Below are positions 61,801-64,000 of a stretch of 64,000 nucleotides of DNA, piece after piece. How positions within the stretch are numbered: position 1 is the stretch's first letter; every line of letters begins with the position of its first letter. This DNA comes from Pseudomonas viridiflava. Its GTDB lineage: Bacteria; Pseudomonadota; Gammaproteobacteria; Pseudomonadales; Pseudomonadaceae. The notes under the pieces were generated by a model. The model did no database searches and had not been told where the DNA came from. It saw only the letters and a program-made list of their open reading frames with translations. The translations under genes and the position numbers were made by a program. Location of the stretch: positions 496,001 through 560,000 of the forward strand of contig NZ_UWFA01000383.1 in NCBI RefSeq assembly GCF_900601905.1, given 5' to 3'.

Positions 61801-62722
61801 CGACGTTAGCTATTGGGCCTGCAACGAAGAAAATGATCGGCATCAGGTACCGATTGGCCGACCGATCGACAACCTGCGGCTGTACATCCTCGACACGTTC
61901 CTGGAGCCGGTGCCGCAAGGCGTGGCGGGGGAGTTGTACATCGGAGGCGTGGGTCTGGCGCGGGGTTATCACCTGCGTCCGGGGCTGACCGCCGAGCGTT
62001 TTGTGGCCGACCCCTTCACTGCGGGCGAGCGCCTGTACCGCACCGGCGACCTGGCTCGCTGGCGTGCAGACGGCGCCATCGAATACGTCGGGCGTATCGA
62101 CCATCAAGTGAAGGTCCGTGGCCTGCGTATCGAACTGGGTGAAATCGAAGCCCGCCTGCAAGGGCTGGAATCGGTCGAAGAAGCGGTGGTGATTGCCCGC
62201 GACACCCCACAAGGCAAGCAGCTGGTGGGTTATGTGGTGGTGCACGGCACCGAAGGTCGCGACAGCGAAAGCCTGCGCCGTGAATTGCTGGAACACCTGC
62301 CGGAATACATGGTGCCTGCGCAGGTTCTAGTGCTGGCCGCCATGCCGCTGTCGCCTAACGGCAAGCTGGACCGCAAGGCCTTGCCGGCACCGGATTTCGC
62401 TGCCAGCCCGCGGGGTTATGTCGCGCCGGGCACTGAGCTTGAGCAGCAACTGGTCGAGATCTGGCAGAGCGTGCTGGGGATCGAAAAGGTCGGCATCACT
62501 GACGACTTCTTCGAGCTGGGCGGGCACTCGCTGCTCCTCACTCAGGTCGGCATGACCCTGCGCAAGCGTCTGAACGTGGAGTTGCCGCTGCACCGGTTGT
62601 TTGAATTGAGTTCCATCCAGGCGTTGGCCGCTCACCTGCAGGCTCAGCCTGACGCTACGCGAAATGAACAGGTTGATCTGGACCTGATGGACGAGTTGCT
62701 GGGCGAGTTGGAGAATTTTTGA
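49886..62722 (+). CDS. NRPS with fatty-acyl-AMP ligase starter; PvdL-like architecture, lipopeptide siderophore
   Basis: A 4278-residue synthetase. Domain order (approximate): fatty-acyl-AMP ligase 1-580; carrier (Ser613); C (HHIVADGW 802), A1 (Asp1318), carrier (Ser1664); C (HHMVSDGW 1852), A2 (Asp2366), carrier (Ser2708), epimerase (HHLAVDGVSW 2893); C (HHLLLDGW 3358, D-accepting type), A3 (Asp3871), carrier (Ser4215). This is the order of PvdL, but the specificity positions differ. A2 reads D-L-T-K-V-G-H-V-G (Asp) and A3 D-V-W-H-M-S-L-I-D (Ser), where PvdL has Tyr and Dab. A1 reads D-G-E-A-C-G-G-V-T, suggesting a residue with an amino side chain, uncertain. No thioesterase domain is present; the next NRPS overlaps by one base. 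Predicted product: acyl-X-D-(OH)Asp-Ser-... Confidence 0.88.
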   Translation: MNDPYEAVNLVEVLHKRACQTPEKTALRFIAEDVDQPLSYRELDERARALAVQMRQHAASGARAVLLLPSGPDYVTAFFACLYANIIAVPAYPPESVRPQHLMRLRAILDDAEPSLVLTDSTLIEAMRPACERSKGESPLLLAVDQVPSALAVQWQLPTLHGQDIAFLQYTSGSTSTPKGVQVTQGNLLANERLIRHGLSISDDDVMVSWLPLFHDMGLIGGLLQPIYSGIPCVLMSPRYFLERPQRWLEAISKYRGTISGGPDFAYRLCCERLKESALKGLDLSCWRLAYSGSEPIRPDTLERFASQFAVAGFDKNAWFASYGLAEATLFVSGSRRGQGIAQMEVDTHALAENLGRPGSGSRLVSCGWAQPQHPLMLVDPVSTEPVAEGGVGEVWSSGPSVASGYWRNPQATAKSFIERDGRVWLRTGDLGFMQGGELFITGRLKDMIIIRGQNLYPQDLERCVEEEVDVVRKGRVSAFAIEHDGNEGIGMAAEIGRSVRKLVPAEALIKAISEAVAERFQEVPVLIALLEPGALPKTSSGKLQRSACRQGLADGSVASYAIQRAGQMLDDAKQDTAPLSAAEQSMAELWTQVLDAPVTQRDANFFALGGNSIKAAQLMARLRERQGHAVELRLLFEAPQLDAFVAALGSQPQHSVAPVVLLDRQGLLLPSAAQQRLWFLWKLEPHSAVYNIGGRLRLRGLLNLTVLQEAFAALLQRHEVLRSRFIESEDGEVTLQFSTPGAVPLSEVNLGSLAAAEREIETRADAERFIAEPFDLAGGPLLRLRVQQLDTDRHQLLLCVHHIVADGWSLNLLLGEFAELYSARLQGRVAALAPLSRQYLDVAEAQRQQLQAGEGERQLHWWKERLGTRHVPLELPYALPYQPQQSRRAAFIDDKLGAELSAQLGQLALRHGVTLAMLLLAAFNLLLQRYSATHDLRVGLTQAGRESLDSEALVGFFVNLLVLRCELPAGLTLADLLHQVRDNVLQAQAHQSLPFEQLVEALHPERGHGRHPLCQVAFDYQWQTRATDNLSGLQVEALEQIDLQTPFDLVLRVRESQDGLRLSFCYASECYAAAGMHRLAGSFRQLLHTLLQQPADQPLQASAWLPESEWRDTADWPVQAFTPLSEKIAVQCLALGDRPALIDPLHQLSFTQLETRSNALANHLIAQGIGPEVRVGVALPRGVEIPLALLAIMKAGGAYVPLDIDHPRERLAWLMQDAGIHWVLTHSRLRDRLPLPDGALSLELDQLDLSRESTQRPAVTVDAQHLAYLIYTSGSTGQPKGVAVAHGEIAMHCQAIGQRYAMSAADRELIFMSFAFDGAHERWLTALSHGASVLIRGDELWTAEQTLNQLREHSVSVAAFPPAYLLQLAEQAAQHGPVPSMRIYCFGGDAVPEASFELARRHLKAEHLINGYGPTETVVTPLLWKADDSAQCGAAYAPIGEVVGARRLYVLDDQLQPLPRGVAGELYIGGEGLARGYHQRPAMTAERFIADPFSAAGGRLYRTGDRVRLREDNAMDYLGRVDQQVKIRGFRIEPGEIEARLQALPGVHAAAVCARESAQGLQLVGYVVAVGGQLLSTDGLKAALRDQVPDYMVPAHILLLDSLPLNINGKLDRNALPEPQGQGAEFVAPLDGLESQVAAIWSEVLGVARVGRQDDFFDLGGHSLLATQVVSRIKRDLGLECLLRTLFECSRLSDFAVRLAACDVPASTHSVLRALPRNGTMPLSAAQSRLWFFWQMEPHSAAYNVPGALRLRGALDLAALRRAFDALVQRHETLRTRFDEIDGHPFQVIEAAQPLPLVEHDLSGVVDTEQQARQLAVTEALQPFDLRQGPLLRLSLIRLGDDHHVLLLTLHHMVSDGWSIRVLINEFSELYGAYTAQREPVLAPLSVQYADYAQWQRELLASAEGARQLAWWKDRLGTDQSVLDLATDRPRPAVQSYRGASLGFELDGELGTRLKALAKAHDVTLFMLLLAAYGVLLRGYSGQHDLRIAVPVASRQQMETEGLIGFFVNTQVMPCHIDDSASFAALLAETRQLALGAQANQDLPFEQLVEALQPERSLAHNPLVQVKFNFGFDVSVLPNAGDLRLELFSEEQYGARFDLALDMAEGQDNVLRGSFVYASDLFDAPSVSAIAQTFRQLLARLCEAPARPLSELPLAAPGEAAELRGERQQWPLRNVLAGFAAQVVARPDAIAVQAWDGQLSYAQLDAATNRLAHRLQAAGVQPGDRVALCQARSSRWLLMLLGVMKAGATYVPLDPALPLARLQRLVVESDARCVLLGDPAWLTCFGDAALLVDFGSEDGFSDAALSLPVDVAHAAYVIFTSGSTGQPKGVVVSHGALANYVQGIQSRLGLQAGQGMAMVSSVAADLGNTTLFGALCSGGRLCLASQDDVADAECFAAFMQQHAVDVLKIVPGHLSGLLAALPEARLLPRQLLVVGGEACDRSLLQQVRELAPACRIVNHYGPSEATVGVLTHELLQDAELPLGALAIGRPLPNCHVRIVDEYRNPLPIGVPGELLIAGVGLADGYLSQPELSAEYFVYIDGERLYRSGDRVRLRHDGLIEFLGRLDEQVKIRGYRVELGEITQALKALPGVSAALVLAEREAQGPLRLLAWCVSSAGNAESLRQALAEQVPEYMLPAQLMLLPSIPLTANGKVDRQALPRGPVVEAGSAPQTAMSELESQLAVIWQAVLKVETVRAEDNFFELGGDSILSLQIISRIRKLGYKLSPKQLFERQSVRQLAQWLESRGPAKPVATAAAAAVAASGELPLAPVQARFFERVRSDQRNHWNQAILLQPKSPLDLDTLTRALHWLLGQHDSLRLRFDSRTQPVRQVYAEPGLLDMTLLWRRRAGDEQTLERLCDEAQRSLDLNAGPLLRAMHVNLEDGSERLLLVIHHLAVDGVSWRVLLEDLESAYRQLLTGKAVAPLVKSDSYQAWAQRQHAFANSAGLQAELGYWQTQLQDAPALPQSRSDARTTWREAAQSGFSLDSEATRQLLGPAQQAYRTQINDLLLAALARALCSWSGAEQALIELEGHGRDAFDQDVPLDLSRSVGWFTSLYPVRLSPQGDAGASLKAIKEQLRGVPRAGIGYGVLRYLSPMGAQLQELPPARVTFNYLGQFDQQFADSAFLPARESVGRSHALDAQLGNWLVFNGKVLGGCLQLELHYSREMFDAALIDQLMSALQAELQDVLQHCLHAAAAVTPSDLPLAGLDQATLDSLPVDASNLEDLYPLAPMQQGMLFHALDVPGSALYVNQLRVDLDNLDEAGFVAAWQQVLMRHATLRSGFLAEDLEVPLQFVLRHAELPVEHFDWRERSTDRASLDALADSQRQRGFDLTRPPLQRLALVRLGERRFHLLWTCHHLLLDGWSSARLIGEVLAAYQGSSLPLVAGRYRDYIAWLQVQDASLGERFWRQRLAGFDEPTLLATACAGSYVVEPTREVRSQFDAAASQRLQQFAQQQRVTLNTLLQGAWLLLLQRYSGQSRVAFGATVAGRPGNLPGAEDMLGLFINTLPIVQQPQAAQALGDWLRELQACNLEVREFEHSPLYDIQRWAGRGGQALFDSILVFENFPMDAALTQSAAGKDGLRILGHQPVDSTNYALTLVASAGECLEVRYGYRSERFCASQVERLREHFECLLLGFCDSADKALVHVPMLAASEREQLLHGWNDTAADFPDQVQLQNLIEQQVAATPDALAVQFGIQQLSYGELNARANQLARWLREQGVGPDVLVGVCAERSLELVLALLAIVKAGGAYVPMDPDYPRERLEHMLGDSGVQLLLTQQHLLEQLPASSAQTFCLDSQWSEVQALDASDLPTLGSPQNLAYLIYTSGSTGKPKGAGNSHAALINRLHWMQKAYQLNHTDRILQKTPFSFDVSVWEFFWPLLTGAALVVAEPGAHRDPLELRRVINEGQVSVLHFVPSMLQAFVISGELEHCPSLKQVMCSGEALPYELQQQFRQRHSAQLHNLYGPTEAAIDVSYWACNEENDRHQVPIGRPIDNLRLYILDTFLEPVPQGVAGELYIGGVGLARGYHLRPGLTAERFVADPFTAGERLYRTGDLARWRADGAIEYVGRIDHQVKVRGLRIELGEIEARLQGLESVEEAVVIARDTPQGKQLVGYVVVHGTEGRDSESLRRELLEHLPEYMVPAQVLVLAAMPLSPNGKLDRKALPAPDFAASPRGYVAPGTELEQQLVEIWQSVLGIEKVGITDDFFELGGHSLLLTQVGMTLRKRLNVELPLHRLFELSSIQALAAHLQAQPDATRNEQVDLDLMDELLGELENF

Positions 62723-64000
62723 TGAGTAACACCGAACAAAAGAAGTTGCAGCAGGTTGCCGAACGCCTGGCCGCTCTGCCCGAGGACCGCCAATTGATTT
62801 TCCTGCGCCAGTTGGGCGAGAAAGGCGTGCGCCTGGAGCGCCTGCCAATTGTGCGTCAGCCGTGTGAGCAGGCACCGCTGTCGGCTGCGCAAAGCCGCTT
62901 GTGGTTTCTGTGGCAGATGGAGCCGCACAGTGCGGCCTACAACATCCCGGCGGCGGTGCGGCTGCGCGGTGAGCTGGACGAAGTCGCGCTGCAACGCAGT
63001 TTTGCGGCCCTGATCGCCCGCCACGAAAGCCTGCGCACGCTGTTTCGCGAGGTAGAAGGCGAACACGGCTCGCAAGCCGTCCAAGTGATATTGCCGAGCC
63101 TTGATCCGCAGCTGCAACGTTTCGATCTGACGACGCTGCCCGTTGAACAGCGCGAGGCCCGCGCCCGTGAACACCTGGAGCACGCGGCCCGGCAACCCTT
63201 TGATCTGAGCACTGGGCCGCTGCTGCGTCTGGCGCTGATTCGGCTCGATGCCCGCGAGCACATTCTGCTCCTGACACTGCATCACATTGTCTCTGACGGC
63301 TGGTCGATGGGGGTGCTGACTGACGAGTTCGCCAGCCTGTACGCCGCGCATGTCAGCGGTACGGCTGCCAAACTGGAAGCCTTGCCGGTGCAGTACGCCG
63401 ACTATGCGCGCTGGCAGCGCTTGTGGATGGCCGCCGGTGAAGGCGATCGTCAGTTGGATTATTGGACCCGCCAACTGGGCGGCGAAGCGCTGGTGCTGAC
63501 CCTGCCCAGTGACCGCCCACGCCCTGCAGTGCAAAGCTACCGTGGTGCGGCGCTGGACTTCCAGTTGCCGGCAGCCTTGAGCAGCGGCCTGCGTGAACTG
63601 GCTCGCAGCCAGGGCGCAACGATGTTCATGCTGTTGTTGGCGGCGTATCAGATGCTGCTGTTTCGTTACAGCGGCCAGCGTGAGCTGCGGGTCGGTGTGC
63701 CAGTGGCCAACCGTGGCCGTGGCGAGAGCGAGCGGCTGATCGGCTTCTTCGTCAACACTCAGGTGTTGGGCACGCAGATGAATGAGCACGAAACTTTCGT
63801 CGCCTTTCTGGACCGGACCCGTCAGGCGGTGCTCGGCGCCCAGGCCCATCAGGACTTGCCGTTCGAGCGTCTGGTCGAGGCTTTGCAGCCAGAGCGCAGC
63901 CTCAGCTACAACCCTTTGTTTCAGGTGGCCTACAACCATTTGCCGAGTCAGCGCGACGGCTTGCGTGAACTGCCCTCGGCCGACGGTCGCGGGCTGACCC
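62722..64000 (+). CDS. Second NRPS, N-terminal part (condensation domain), continues beyond window
   Basis: The ATG at 62722 shares its first base with the stop of the preceding NRPS (TGATG), so translation is coupled. The first 426 residues are visible. A helical leader of about 45 residues (MSNTEQKKLQQVAERLAAL) may serve for docking. It is followed by a condensation domain with LSAAQSRLWFLWQMEPHSAAYN, HHIVSDGWSMGV (near 187), QDLPFERLVEAL and NTQVL. The motif is the L-accepting type, matching an L-Ser upstream. The rest of the modules lie outside the window. Confidence 0.92.
   Translation, partial: MSNTEQKKLQQVAERLAALPEDRQLIFLRQLGEKGVRLERLPIVRQPCEQAPLSAAQSRLWFLWQMEPHSAAYNIPAAVRLRGELDEVALQRSFAALIARHESLRTLFREVEGEHGSQAVQVILPSLDPQLQRFDLTTLPVEQREARAREHLEHAARQPFDLSTGPLLRLALIRLDAREHILLLTLHHIVSDGWSMGVLTDEFASLYAAHVSGTAAKLEALPVQYADYARWQRLWMAAGEGDRQLDYWTRQLGGEALVLTLPSDRPRPAVQSYRGAALDFQLPAALSSGLRELARSQGATMFMLLLAAYQMLLFRYSGQRELRVGVPVANRGRGESERLIGFFVNTQVLGTQMNEHETFVAFLDRTRQAVLGAQAHQDLPFERLVEALQPERSLSYNPLFQVAYNHLPSQRDGLRELPSADGRGLT

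Noticed and set aside
59186..62296. A 1036-residue open frame on the minus strand inside the NRPS
   Set aside because: It is antisense to strongly conserved C, A and carrier domains, has the biased composition of a shadow frame in high-GC DNA, and matches no family.
49886..62722. Straight assignment of the giant NRPS as PvdL (pyoverdine chromophore synthetase)
   Set aside because: Domain order matches, but the hand-read codes for A2 (Asp) and A3 (Ser) do not fit Tyr and Dab, and a SyrP-type Asp hydroxylase is adjacent. I kept the PvdL-like architecture in the call but not the symbol.

Overview
The window is chromosomal DNA of a fluorescent Pseudomonas, probably the P. fluorescens complex. 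The signs are high GC, inverted REP sequences of the GTGGGAGCGAGCTTGCTCGCGAA type, Pseudomonas-type tRNA-Cys and tRNA-Leu genes, and an itaconate-degradation cluster in the order known from P. aeruginosa PA0877-PA0886. I see no CRISPR array, prophage or insertion sequence.

Layout. (1) 1-8430: itaconate catabolism. A TRAP transporter, citramalyl-CoA lyase, CoA-transferase, MmgE/PrpD protein, acyl-CoA dehydrogenase and itaconyl-CoA hydratase all lie on the minus strand, with a divergent LysR regulator. (2) 8471-16494: a tightly coupled minus-strand operon of a five-gene branched-chain-amino-acid-type ABC importer, then an aldehyde dehydrogenase with a premature in-frame TAA, an SDR and an alcohol dehydrogenase. 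Near-identical 40-bp elements lie upstream of both operons, with a weaker copy upstream of the TRAP genes, so the three units are probably one LysR regulon. (3) 16.7-34.4 kb: mostly housekeeping and stress genes. These are SDR, DUF4142, two tRNAs, a UvrA paralogue, an XRE regulator, topoisomerase IB, modABC with a perfect ModE box, nitronate monooxygenase, an AcuI-like reductase, Ada with a degenerate zinc site, copC/copD, a structured small-RNA candidate, and two DJ-1/PfpI-type genes. (4) 34.6-47.5 kb: a trehalose-synthase-like GH13 enzyme, an orphan histidine kinase, a decayed transporter gene, a compact galactofuranose cassette (galE / glycosyltransferase / glf / glycosidase), an amidase, a LysE exporter and a glyoxalase-fold protein. 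(5) 47.7-64.0 kb: a siderophore-type NRPS locus. It holds an iron-type promoter, an MbtH protein, a type II thioesterase, a SyrP-like aspartyl beta-hydroxylase, a 4278-residue NRPS that starts with a fatty-acyl-AMP ligase, and the start of a second NRPS that leaves the window.

Main interpretation. The giant NRPS has the same domain order as the pyoverdine synthetase PvdL and would normally be called PvdL. However, its second and third adenylation domains read by eye as Asp and Ser, not Tyr and Dab. With the adjacent Asp beta-hydroxylase, this predicts an acylated beta-hydroxyaspartate lipopeptide siderophore (corrugatin / ornicorrugatin / histicorrugatin-like, or new) rather than the pyoverdine chromophore. 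The other notable result is the shared operator family. It ties an alcohol- and aldehyde-oxidising operon to itaconate catabolism and suggests an upstream route feeding itaconate.
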